Shown here piece by piece: positions 1 through 8,187 of a stretch of 64,000 nucleotides of DNA. The stretch comes from Sphingobacterium lactis (GTDB lineage Bacteria; Bacteroidota; Bacteroidia; Sphingobacteriales; Sphingobacteriaceae). The stretch is from the NCBI RefSeq assembly GCF_011046555.1, contig NZ_CP049246.1:3596001-3660000 (forward strand), in the 5' to 3' direction. The notes under the pieces are model-generated. The model was given only the letters and a program-made list of their open reading frames with translations. It searched no databases and was not told where the DNA came from. Both the position numbers and the translations under genes were made by a program. Every line of letters starts with the position of its first letter. Positions within the stretch are counted from its first letter, which is position 1.

Positions 1-771
1 ATCGGAATTCGGTGAACCTGTGCTATATAGACTATACTGTTTGGCATCCATAAGCTCCTTGGAAGCATTCATGGATTCCGTCAGCCATTTTTCGGAGGAG
101 CTCTGCAGACCCAATTGCGTATGGTATTTTCGATAGGTTCCTTCGAAGAGGCACACTCTGGATTTCAAGCCCAAGGCCACCCATTTGGTGATCATGGATG
201 ATGAATTATCCTTTTTGTTCCGGATATTGGCGACCGCATAATTCAAATCCGCCAACACCGAATCCATCACCACGGCGCGTTTATCACGTCCCTTGTACAA
301 TCCTTCTTTGTCATCCGGTGCCAATGGCTTCCCATACCAAGGTACATCCCCATAGGTCTGCACCATATCGAAGTAGAACATGGCCCTGAAGAACCGCGCC
401 ACACCCGAATAGTGTTTCCGCGCTTCCTCTGGAATAGCCGGATTATCGTATTTACTGAGGAAATAGTTTATATTCCTCAATTTTGTCCAGGACCACACAC
501 CCTGATCGACAGGTGAAAAGTTTCCCGCGATAAAGGTCGGCGAATTGTTCTTGGAGGTATACTCCCCCATTTCATCGGCCTGCACAATGGCAAGAGCAGA
601 CGGTATAAATTGTTGGTAGAAAGAATTCGAATAGAGTTGCAGGTCCGTCTCGGTTGCAAAAAATGTATTCGGCGTTAATTTATCGAAAGGTTGGCGGTCC
701 AGGAAGTCCTTGCTGCAGGACGTCATTGCCAGGGCTGCCAGACCCAATATACTATATGTTATGAATTTCAT
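1..771 (-). CDS. SusD/RagB-family nutrient-binding lipoprotein, partial (C-terminus outside window)
   Basis: SusD-like surface lipoproteins cap the partner SusC channel and bind the substrate before import. Only the first 257 codons are in the window; the frame stays open to base 1. The ATG at 769-771 starts a lipoprotein signal with lipobox LAAL-AMTSC, followed by SKDFLD, which is typical of RagB/SusD. The N-terminal helical (TPR-like) part includes an ARFFRAMFYFDMVQTYGDVP-like stretch, a family hallmark. It starts 11 bp after the SusC stop, so the two are co-transcribed in the usual SusC-SusD order. The substrate cannot be read from sequence. Confidence 0.93.
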   Translation of the reverse strand, partial: MKFITYSILGLAALAMTSCSKDFLDRQPFDKLTPNTFFATETDLQLYSNSFYQQFIPSALAIVQADEMGEYTSKNNSPTFIAGNFSPVDQGVWSWTKLRNINYFLSKYDNPAIPEEARKHYSGVARFFRAMFYFDMVQTYGDVPWYGKPLAPDDKEGLYKGRDKRAVVMDSVLADLNYAVANIRNKKDNSSSMITKWVALGLKSRVCLFEGTYRKYHTQLGLQSSSEKWLTESMNASKELMDAKQYSLYSTGSPNSD

Positions 772-782
772 GGTTGCGCGAT

Positions 783-3700
783 TTAGAATGAAATGTTTAC
801 ACCAAAGGTTGTCGTTTTCAGCATCGGATAGGCATAGCCTTCACCCGACCCGTTGGTCAACTCCCCGAGTGGCTTCTCGATAACCTCTGGGTCAAAGTTG
901 TCCGTATGCTTGAATAAATTGGAGAAGGTAAAGAGGTTCTGCGCTGTCGCAAATACCTGGATGCTTCCCAGTTTTGTTTTCTCCACCCACCGTTGCGGGA
1001 ACGAATAATCCACCGTCAGGGTTTTCAGGCGCAGGTACGAGATATCCTGTAGGTAGCGCGTCTGCGGTGCCCCCAGTGAACGATCTGTCCCCAATGCGGT
1101 ATAACCTCTATACCTAGGGAAATACGCATCCGGATTCTCTTCGGTCCATATATTTTCCATCATCTTGGTCGGTTGATAGCCATACGGACGGTTGTATGGG
1201 CCATAGAATAGACCAGCTTCAGGACTGAAATAATAGTCACGTTTTCCGACCCCTTGGAAGAATGCCGACACACCGATACCATTCCAACGCCCCGATAGGT
1301 TAAAACCAAATTGGTAGCGCGGTGATTTATTACCGATGACACGACGGTCTCCAGGGTTGTTCACTGTATTATCGCCGGCATTGATAACCCCATCCGTTTT
1401 TCCGGAGGCATCAGGTAGGTCAGCGAATTTCAGGTCTCCTGGCAACCAAACATTGTTGTTGGAGTTTTTGATGAAGGATTGGTCTGCATGATTCGCAATC
1501 TCCTCCTCGGAAGTAAAGAAACCAAGCGTTTGGTATCCCCAGATTTCTCCGATTTCCTGACCAACGTAGTAGCTGGAAAGTTTGAATTTCGGATTGTTGA
1601 ATCTGGTGATGTGGGATCTGCTATCCCATAGGGACCCGTTGATACCCCAGTTGAACGGTTTGCCTGCCAACTCAAATTGGTTGTTGTAGTTTACTGTCAA
1701 TTCCCAGCCTTTGGTGGACATATCGGCGTAATTACCGGACGGCACAGCAGCACCGAATACATTCGGCAATGGTTCTCCGAGGGTGAACATATCATAGGTC
1801 ATCCGGTTATACCAATCGAAGGTAAAGTTCAAGGAATTTCCGAAGAAGCCCAGGTCCACACCTGCGTTGAAGGTCGTTGATTTCTCCCAGGTCAGGCCAT
1901 CTGGAATAACCGCAGGAAGTGAAGTATAGCTAGGCTGCACCCCATTCAGGATAACACCTGTTTTGGCAACACCCATCTGCTCCATATAACGGTATGGATT
2001 GATGTTTCCATTTCCAAGTGAACCATAAGATGCACGGAATTTGAGGTTGCTCACCGTGTTTTTCACAGGCGCAAAGAAGGTTTCATTGGAAACAACCCAT
2101 CCACCGGAAACAGAAGGGAAGAATCCATAGCGTTGATTTTCCGGGAATTTCGAAGAACCATCATAACGGCCATTGACCTCGAAAAGGTATTTGTTGTCGT
2201 AAGCATAATTCACACGGTAGAAAAGTCCGATATATGCCCATTCCTCACCACCACCGGTAATGTTATAATTCAGACCGTCCATCAGGTTGAAATCCGGTTT
2301 TTCCGGCATGATGATACCGTCGCGCTGTGCATTCAACTTCTTGAACGTTTGTGATTCGACGTTATATCCCAAGAGTGCATTGAAATCATGCTTATCAGCA
2401 AATTTTTTGGAGTAACTCGCTGTGATATTACCAGCAATATATTTCGTCCGCTCACCAAGCTCGCGCAAGAGGCTGCGTCCGAAACGATCGATCACACCCG
2501 GGCTGTTGCTGAAATTGATGTAGTTGTTGGTTCTTGTTTCATCCTGCCAGGTCCGGGAATAAGTTAGATCCCCTTTCAAGGTTAAACCAGCAACGGGCTT
2601 CACGATCACACCAGCTGTATTGCGCAAGACCGTGTTGTTCAGATCGGAAGCATTGCTACCTTCGATAAAGGAAGCTATCCCCGTATAGGCTGCGGAATGG
2701 GTATAGGTTCCATCCGGATTGTAGATGACCGCCATCGGGAATCCCTGGTGCTCAAACTGGCGCCAGATATTGCCATCACCGTCGGCGAACATCGGGTAAT
2801 GGTAATCGTAGGTACTCAATTCCATGTTGTTCTGGAAAGTCAACCAATCCGTCACCTTTACCTCGCCCTTACCACGGACGTTGTATTTGTTGAATTTATC
2901 GGAGTTGTAATTGAACAAACCATCTTGGTAAAAGTATCGTCCAGACAGGTAATAGGATGCTTTCTCGCCACCTCCGGAGATACTCATGGCCTGTTCTGTA
3001 CTCGGCATATTGTCGCGGTAGACCATATTATACCAATCTGTACTTCCGAAATATTCGTACCGGTTTTTTGCTGGATTGAAAACAGCCTCTTCACCGGTTG
3101 GGTTTTCAGCATATTGACGCAGAGACTCTAGATATTCCAGTGAAAATGGGTAGATGTTATTTACGGAAATTGGTGTTGATTTATAATCGTACCACGCATT
3201 GAATGCATCATTGAAATTCTTCGCCCATTCATAGCCATTCGTCACCAACTTAGGTTCCACCGTCCGGTTGTTGAACGACAGATTGGAACTTACTGTTACC
3301 AGTGTTCGGCCAGATTTTGGTGTTTTCGTGGTGATCAGGACCACCCCGAAGGCAGCTCGTGAACCGTAAATGGCTGCCGAGGAAGCATCCTTTAAAACCG
3401 TTACACTTTCGATATCGTTCGGATTCAGCATATCCGGATTTCCTTCCACCCCATCGATCAGCACCAGCGCACTACCGCCGGCACCTATGGAGGTAGTCCC
3501 CCGCACATTGAATGTTGCACTCCTAGTTGGGCTTCCATCAGCCATGACCAGGTTCAAGTTGGGAAGCTGGCCCTGCAACATCCTGCTCAGGCTGGATGCC
3601 GGGCGGTTTTCCAATGCTTCGGAACTGATCTGCGACACGGCCCCCGTCAAGTTGGCTTTCTTCTGCGTGCCATATCCGACAACGACAACCTCATCCAGAT

Positions 3701-4043
3701 CGTTCTTGTTATCCAATTGGATGACAATGGCGTTTGGATCGCCTTCCACCTTATGAGTCTTTGTCGTAAAGCCAACATAAGATACCACCAAAGTGATATC
3801 GGATTTGGAGGATTCCAGTGTAAACTGTCCGTTTTTATCCGTTGCTGTGGCACGGTTGGAACCTTGAATGGTTACCGTTGCACTTTCAATCGGATTTCCC
3901 GATCCATCGACTACTTTTCCGGAAATTGTCTGCTGCATTTCCGCAGCATGCATCAATTCAATCCGCAAATTTGAAGCATGGGTATCCATGGGCAGAGACA
4001 AAAGCGTCCCTGCCAATAGAAATATTGGTAAATATGTTTTCAT
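783..4043 (-). CDS. SusC/RagA-family TonB-linked outer membrane transporter
   Basis: This 1086-residue protein is an outer-membrane TonB-dependent channel for oligomeric nutrients. A signal peptide (about 1-23) is followed by a carboxypeptidase-regulatory-like repeat domain (about 40-110, ISGKVVDGSGNPIESATV), the TonB-box/linker DEVVVVGYGTQKK (about 116-128), the plug domain (about 130-245, including the MLQGQLPNL and IDGVEGNPD motifs typical of SusC) and a long C-terminal beta-barrel that ends in an aromatic residue (VNISF). The length is normal for SusC. It sits between a PHP phosphoesterase (17 bp upstream) and SusD (11 bp downstream). No glycoside hydrolase follows in the visible part, so a polysaccharide locus is not proven; the neighbouring phosphoesterase leaves phosphorylated substrates possible. 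Confidence 0.96.
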   Translation of the reverse strand: MKTYLPIFLLAGTLLSLPMDTHASNLRIELMHAAEMQQTISGKVVDGSGNPIESATVTIQGSNRATATDKNGQFTLESSKSDITLVVSYVGFTTKTHKVEGDPNAIVIQLDNKNDLDEVVVVGYGTQKKANLTGAVSQISSEALENRPASSLSRMLQGQLPNLNLVMADGSPTRSATFNVRGTTSIGAGGSALVLIDGVEGNPDMLNPNDIESVTVLKDASSAAIYGSRAAFGVVLITTKTPKSGRTLVTVSSNLSFNNRTVEPKLVTNGYEWAKNFNDAFNAWYDYKSTPISVNNIYPFSLEYLESLRQYAENPTGEEAVFNPAKNRYEYFGSTDWYNMVYRDNMPSTEQAMSISGGGEKASYYLSGRYFYQDGLFNYNSDKFNKYNVRGKGEVKVTDWLTFQNNMELSTYDYHYPMFADGDGNIWRQFEHQGFPMAVIYNPDGTYTHSAAYTGIASFIEGSNASDLNNTVLRNTAGVIVKPVAGLTLKGDLTYSRTWQDETRTNNYINFSNSPGVIDRFGRSLLRELGERTKYIAGNITASYSKKFADKHDFNALLGYNVESQTFKKLNAQRDGIIMPEKPDFNLMDGLNYNITGGGEEWAYIGLFYRVNYAYDNKYLFEVNGRYDGSSKFPENQRYGFFPSVSGGWVVSNETFFAPVKNTVSNLKFRASYGSLGNGNINPYRYMEQMGVAKTGVILNGVQPSYTSLPAVIPDGLTWEKSTTFNAGVDLGFFGNSLNFTFDWYNRMTYDMFTLGEPLPNVFGAAVPSGNYADMSTKGWELTVNYNNQFELAGKPFNWGINGSLWDSRSHITRFNNPKFKLSSYYVGQEIGEIWGYQTLGFFTSEEEIANHADQSFIKNSNNNVWLPGDLKFADLPDASGKTDGVINAGDNTVNNPGDRRVIGNKSPRYQFGFNLSGRWNGIGVSAFFQGVGKRDYYFSPEAGLFYGPYNRPYGYQPTKMMENIWTEENPDAYFPRYRGYTALGTDRSLGAPQTRYLQDISYLRLKTLTVDYSFPQRWVEKTKLGSIQVFATAQNLFTFSNLFKHTDNFDPEVIEKPLGELTNGSGEGYAYPMLKTTTFGVNISF

Positions 4044-4060
4044 ATGGGTAAGCTAGAAGC

Positions 4061-5209
4061 TTATTTTAGGTTGATATCAAATGTTAGGTGCTTATCACTT
4101 CGGATGTAGGTCGATACGACATCATAACTCAGGACGGACTGCCCTGCATCTGCCGTAAGGATCTGTGTGGATTCTGGGTAGAGCACCAGTTTTTTGGTTC
4201 CTTTTCCAGTTTTCAATTCCAATTCGAAATACAGGTCGCTGTTGTTCTTCACTTCATAATATTTGGTTACTTCCTTGGTTTTCGCATTCGTTTTTTCGAA
4301 ATACGCTGGAGAAACGCTTACACAGGCATTCATCAGATCCCGTACGTTTTCTTCCTTCCCAAACAGGTAATTGCTGGACCAAGCCACCGTACGTCCTACA
4401 TCTAGGGCTTCCCGAATGCCAGCAGCGCTACGATCTTTTGCCATCACTAAGGTCATGGTACGATGTACCCCTTCACGTTCAATATCATAAGAATTGGCGA
4501 TCAAGTTGTGGATGTCCGTATTGCCAATGATCGTTAAGTTTCTATCCAACGCCCAATCCAAAGCCTTTTTATGAAATCCCAAACCGTTGACCACCTCTAT
4601 ACCATGCAATTTTTTATCCTTGTACTGTTTTTCTACGAAGTCAATCCATTCATAGGAACCCGGAATTTTATTTACCTGCCATCCTGGATGATTCCAGAAG
4701 ATAAAGGCTTTTTGTTGATATACACGATCAATTGCTTCCTGATCCATCTTGGGATCATTATCTGAAACCAATGTATTTGCATCCTCGATAAAAAGAGCAT
4801 TGAAGTGCCCTGGAGGCGTTTGGCGGGTAACTTCTGTTCCTTTCACCAAGACAATGTTATTCTCTTTCGCCAGGTTAACGGCAAGATCATGTGATCGGTT
4901 GTGATCCACCTTGACATCATCTTTGTGTGGATTGTATTCCATGTGCTCCGTAAAGGAAATCGCATCCAACCCTTCGCGCCAAGCTTCCTGCACACGGACA
5001 TTCGGCCAAACATGACCGTCAGTGAATACAGTATGCATATGGAAGTCACATTTCAGCACTTGAAAACCATTCACATTGGGAATATTTAGGTTGTTTCTTT
5101 TCACGGGGTAAGCAAATTCCTCCAAACGCATTACGCCGTTGTCAGTCTGTGCCTGCAATCCGGATACGGACAATAAAAAGGCACTTAAAATGGTTAGTTT
5201 AATCTTCAT
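4061..5209 (-). CDS. PHP-family phosphoesterase, secreted
   Basis: The protein has 382 residues with a cleavable signal peptide ending near LQAQ (residue 21), so it probably acts in the periplasm. The PHP metal-binding pattern is visible: HMH at 57-59, TEH with His89 in the SFTEHMEY segment, FNALF after GH, WNHPGW, and NTDIH further on. PHP proteins use these His/Asp residues to bind two or three metal ions and hydrolyse phosphoesters. The C-terminal 100 residues form a separate beta-rich part. It resembles proteins annotated as Sb-PDE family phosphodiesterases; that name is inference from memory of the family. It is the first gene of the SusCD operon, which suggests it works on the imported phosphorylated compound. 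Confidence 0.8.
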   Translation of the reverse strand: MKIKLTILSAFLLSVSGLQAQTDNGVMRLEEFAYPVKRNNLNIPNVNGFQVLKCDFHMHTVFTDGHVWPNVRVQEAWREGLDAISFTEHMEYNPHKDDVKVDHNRSHDLAVNLAKENNIVLVKGTEVTRQTPPGHFNALFIEDANTLVSDNDPKMDQEAIDRVYQQKAFIFWNHPGWQVNKIPGSYEWIDFVEKQYKDKKLHGIEVVNGLGFHKKALDWALDRNLTIIGNTDIHNLIANSYDIEREGVHRTMTLVMAKDRSAAGIREALDVGRTVAWSSNYLFGKEENVRDLMNACVSVSPAYFEKTNAKTKEVTKYYEVKNNSDLYFELELKTGKGTKKLVLYPESTQILTADAGQSVLSYDVVSTYIRSDKHLTFDINLK

Positions 5210-5236
5210 TTGTTTATGGGTTGAGTATTATGGCAA

Positions 5237-5244
5237 CAAAATTA
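5237..5244 (-). promoter_or_regulatory. Bacteroidota -7 promoter element for the PHP-SusC-SusD operon
   Basis: Read on the minus strand this is TAATTTTG, a perfect match to TAnnTTTG, 28 bases before the ATG of the PHP gene. No clear TTTG -33 element is seen at the expected distance, so upstream control is possible. Confidence 0.5.
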
Positions 5245-5640
5245 GCCAAGGTTTATTAAGGAAATATTAAGCGTTTATTGTTAAAAAATTAACATATTTT
5301 AAGTTTTAGAAATTAAAAATAAACAAAAATCAATATTTTAAAAACAGGAATATTCACTTAAAATAAATACGGAAGTACATGAAATCCAACAACATAATTG
5401 TTTTAAAAACCCCTGAATTTCACAACATGTAAAAACAGAAAATAAAACATTGACCCTATCACGATATTTATTGAAACAAACAAAGTTTAAACACCCAACA
5501 GAAATTCGTTAATTTTTCAAAAACAAATTGTAAAGATTTAAGAAATTCAATTATTCTATACGAATTAAAATATCAATAATTAGTCTTTTTGAGATCGGAT
5601 TCAGGAATGTTAAATTAGTTTTAATAATGGATTTTTTTGT
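5245..5640. other. AT-rich gene-free stretch
   Basis: About 400 bases upstream of the PHP gene are very rich in A and T with no coding frame, RNA gene or clear repeat. It probably holds upstream regulatory sequence of the SusCD operon, but no specific site could be recognised. Confidence 0.5.
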
Positions 5641-5757
5641 AGAGCACGGGGAAGGATGGTAGGGTTTCTTTTCTGGAGGGACAAGGGTTGTGTGGTAGGA
5701 TGTTTAGCGTGGAATTTTTCTGCAGATGCCATGTTTAGGCAGCAGACCACCAACAAG

Positions 5758-5812
5758 CTGGCGCAAGAGTTGTGCGGTTGGGCAGTGTGGTGGATCTCTT
5801 GTGCCTTTGGCA
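5758..5812 (+). repeat. 55-bp direct repeat, copy A
   Basis: Begins CTGGCGCAAGAGTTG and ends TGTGCCTTTGGCA. It is identical to 6285-6339 except for one base (GGTGGATC against GGTTGATC). A short, degenerate third copy is seen near 6457-6488. Each copy is followed by a CCCC-N3-GGGG palindrome, so the repeated unit is composite. Confidence 0.9.
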
Positions 5813-5821
5813 AAATCTTAT

Positions 5822-5894
5822 GGTTACACCCCTCTGGGGTTATTTCGCATTCCAATTTGTGAGCTAAAATAGTGACACCCCTTCGGGGTTGGAT
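5822..5894 (-). repeat. Two inverted copies of the CCCC/GGGG palindromic repeat
   Basis: ACCCCTCTGGGGTT (about 5828-5841) and ACACCCCTTCGGGGTT (about 5875-5890) are short near-perfect palindromes. The second one with its flank (5865-5894, starting TAAAATAGT) is the reverse complement, with mismatches, of the direct copies at 6060-6090 and 6110-6140. The family thus has members in both orientations within 320 bp. Confidence 0.8.
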
Positions 5895-6059
5895 AGCGTG
5901 TTATAAACCAATTTAAATTGTTTATATCTTCATATGTCTTGGATGGTAAGGAAGATGGCTTGGATTATTTGTACCTCGGAAATTGGTTTAAGCACCAAAT
6001 CCGTCATGCCATATGCCATGCTATAATTAAATAAATGACACCTCCGGACAAATATCCGC

Positions 6060-6140
6060 CATGCAACCCCAGAGGGGTGTAACTATTTTAGAGCATGTTG
6101 GATCAAACTCATGCAACCCCAGAGGGGTGTAACTATTTTA
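6060..6140 (+). repeat. Two identical 31-bp repeats with a palindromic core
   Basis: The 31 bases at 6060-6090 are repeated exactly at 6110-6140 (period 50 bp). Each starts CATGCAACCCC and ends GTAACTATTTTA; the core AACCCCAGAGGGGT is a small hairpin. A more diverged form with CCCCTCCGGGGTTGCAT occurs at about 6393-6411. Confidence 0.9.
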
Positions 6141-6199
6141 TAATCAAACAAAACCAACCCATACAAACCGTGCCCCAGCATGCGTTTTAGGGTGTTTAA

Positions 6200-6258
6200 G
6201 TGAGGTAGGGGGATGGAAGTGAAGCGCCAAGCGCTTCACTTCCATCCCCCTACCTCAC
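6200..6258. repeat. Perfect 59-base hairpin with 28-bp arms
   Basis: The left arm 6200-6227 (starting GTGAGGTAGGGGG) is exactly complementary to the right arm 6231-6258, with only CAA (6228-6230) in the loop. It is followed by a T-run (6262-6269). The stem is far longer than a normal terminator in this window and has no gene nearby that would need one. It could be a mobile-element end, a REP-like element or a remnant of an inverted duplication. Confidence 0.9.
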
Positions 6259-6284
6259 CCATTTTTTTTCCAAACCAAAACCCC

Positions 6285-6339
6285 CTGGCGCAAGAGTTGT
6301 GCGGTTGGGCAGTGTGGTTGATCTCTTGTGCCTTTGGCA
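6285..6339 (+). repeat. 55-bp direct repeat, copy B
   Basis: Second copy of the repeat at 5758-5812, in the same orientation and 527 bp away, with a single base difference. Such conservation in a gene-free area suggests recent duplication or a multi-copy genomic repeat. Confidence 0.9.
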
Positions 6340-6509
6340 TTTTTTAGGCCAAAAAAGAGCCTATAATTTCTACCCAAGGGTTTGCCATGCCCCCCCCTCC
6401 GGGGTTGCATGGCGCAAAATGGAAAAATGTTTCCTAGTACTGATTTGCGGAAAACGCTGGGCGGTGGGATCTCTTATGCCTACAGCATGTCCCCACCAAT
6501 TCCGCCAAC

Positions 6510-7082
6510 CTATTCGTTATTATTCTCTTTCGTCAATTCAATCAAACCTTTCTTTAATTTTTCGGATTTAAAATCCATCATGCCAACTTGTTTTCCGACG
6601 ATATCCCCATTTTTTGCCAAAATAACCGTCATGGGAATAGAATTGCTCATTAATTCTGCAGGCAATTGCGAATCGATCGTGTACAACGGCAGGGTATATT
6701 TCTTTTTGGCCATAAACTGTGCGGCCCGATCGATATCCCCATCGACATCGATCGCCATAAATACAATGTTCTCCTCTCCTTTTAGCTCCTCATGCAATTC
6801 CTGCAGCGAAGGCATTTCGGCAATACAGGGCGGACACCATGTGGCCCAAAAGTTCATGACGACAACCTTCCCCTTCAGATCCGCCAGCGAAACACTTTCC
6901 CCGCGAATATTCTTGAAACTGGCTTCCATCGCTTGCCCCTCTCCGACCATGTTGGCCGAAGATACTTCTTCATTTGATTCCACGGGAACCTGCTCTACGG
7001 TTTCCTTCGAATTCCCGGGCTGACAACCAACAACTGTTATTGCCAACAATACTAAACTCACTATACTTTGCATACTCATCAT
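6510..7082 (-). CDS. TlpA/ResA-like thioredoxin-fold lipoprotein
   Basis: The 190-residue protein has a lipoprotein signal (lipobox ITVVGC, Cys20), a low-complexity linker (about 21-50) and a thioredoxin fold with the active site WCPPC (Cys83, Cys86) and the cis-proline segment NSIPMT. Proteins of this type reduce or exchange disulfides of exported proteins, often in cytochrome c maturation. It is the last gene of the efflux operon, 18 bp after the adaptor gene. That position is unusual and suggests that the pump or the small Cys-containing protein at the front of the operon is its client. The second ATG three codons in is an equally good start. Confidence 0.88.
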   Translation of the reverse strand: MMSMQSIVSLVLLAITVVGCQPGNSKETVEQVPVESNEEVSSANMVGEGQAMEASFKNIRGESVSLADLKGKVVVMNFWATWCPPCIAEMPSLQELHEELKGEENIVFMAIDVDGDIDRAAQFMAKKKYTLPLYTIDSQLPAELMSNSIPMTVILAKNGDIVGKQVGMMDFKSEKLKKGLIELTKENNNE

Positions 7083-7100
7083 AACTGTTTTTTATTCCTT

Positions 7101-8186
7101 TTATTTTACCACATTTACTTTTTGGCCATTGGCCAATTCTTCAGAAGCTTTCAGCACCAACGAATCATTCGGGGAAAGGTCACCAAATATTTCCTGCAAC
7201 TCATCCTGAGATTGTCCAAGTTTGACAGGCACCCGTTCAACCTGCTGCTGAACCAAGCGCAGCACAAAAACACCTGCTTGCGCATTGATTATACTACTTT
7301 TTGGCACGAATAGGGTCGGTCGATTCCGTTTAAGCTGCAAATTAACCTCTGTATAATCCCCTCCGTTGAGCTCATCCGCATGATTAGGCACATCGAACTC
7401 CAAGGCCAGCGCACTGTTCAGTGGGTCGATGACCTGGGCGTTGTGCAGCAATTTGGCATGGAAAACCTTAGTCGGATTGCTAAGCACACTAAATTCCGCT
7501 TGGGTACTGTCGGAAACGGATTGCGCATGCACCTCCGGAACGACAACCTTTAACTTGAGTCGATCATTATCCACCAATTTAAAAAACGGAACACCTGAAT
7601 CACCAATGAGGGCGCCTATCGAAAAATTACGTTCCGTGATCACACCAGAAAAAGGCGCGCGAACGATCAAGTATTCACGGAGTTGATTTGTTTTTCGGTG
7701 GGAAAATCGCCCTTCCAGCAAGGCCGAACTGTCCCGCAGCATGGCCCCGTAGGCTTGTTCATATTCCAATTCAGAAACTGCGCCCGGGCTCTCCTGCTTC
7801 ACTTTTCTCAACCGTTCGTAGCGACGTCGGCTAACCTCATAATTCGCACCCAACTGCTGGGACCTAGCCCCATCTACCGTGCTCTGTAAATCCATTTCAG
7901 GTGCTTCCAGAACAGCCAACACCTGCCCCTTGCGGACCTTCGAACCCACATCTACATGAATTTTGCGTACAAAACCTTTAACCTTCGCAAAGACATCCAC
8001 GGATTCATATGGATGAAGCTCTCCCGGCAGCTTCAGTTTATAAACGGGTTGCTGTTCGATCGCATGGACAACCGAAACTGAAACTGCCTGTTTGGCTGAG
8101 GATACTTTAGCCTCTTTATTTTCTTCACTTGTTGCTTGGCATCCTGCCAAGAAGACAACCAAGCCAACCATACCTATTATTTTCAT
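7101..8186 (-). CDS. RND efflux periplasmic adaptor (membrane fusion protein)
   Basis: This 361-residue lipoprotein (lipobox VFLAGC, Cys16) shows the biotinyl-lipoyl half-motif at about 62-100 (VFAKVKGFVRKIHVDVGSKV), a helical hairpin (about 105-165), the second lipoyl half (about 170-200, RAPFSGVITERNFSIGA) and a beta-barrel/membrane-proximal part. Adaptors of this type link the inner-membrane RND pump to the TolC channel. The gene begins 1 bp after the pump gene, so translation is probably coupled. The exported substrate cannot be deduced. Confidence 0.92.
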   Translation of the reverse strand: MKIIGMVGLVVFLAGCQATSEENKEAKVSSAKQAVSVSVVHAIEQQPVYKLKLPGELHPYESVDVFAKVKGFVRKIHVDVGSKVRKGQVLAVLEAPEMDLQSTVDGARSQQLGANYEVSRRRYERLRKVKQESPGAVSELEYEQAYGAMLRDSSALLEGRFSHRKTNQLREYLIVRAPFSGVITERNFSIGALIGDSGVPFFKLVDNDRLKLKVVVPEVHAQSVSDSTQAEFSVLSNPTKVFHAKLLHNAQVIDPLNSALALEFDVPNHADELNGGDYTEVNLQLKRNRPTLFVPKSSIINAQAGVFVLRLVQQQVERVPVKLGQSQDELQEIFGDLSPNDSLVLKASEELANGQKVNVVK

Positions 8187-8187
8187 C

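Noticed and set aside
2697..3131. 144-residue frame on the plus strand inside the SusC gene
   Set aside because: It is an antisense shadow of the SusC coding sequence; SusC has a complete domain structure over this stretch.
5758..6339. Possible CRISPR array
   Set aside because: Only two copies of the 55-bp unit and two of the 31-bp unit, with unequal spacers and palindromic cores; no cas genes are in the window.
5610..6571. Several short reading frames over the repeat cluster
   Set aside because: They run through repeats in different frames and share peptides only because the DNA repeats; no signal, motif or ribosome-binding site is present.
7068..7313. 81-residue plus-strand frame at the TlpA/adaptor border
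   Set aside because: It is antisense to two well-supported genes and has no ribosome-binding site or homology.
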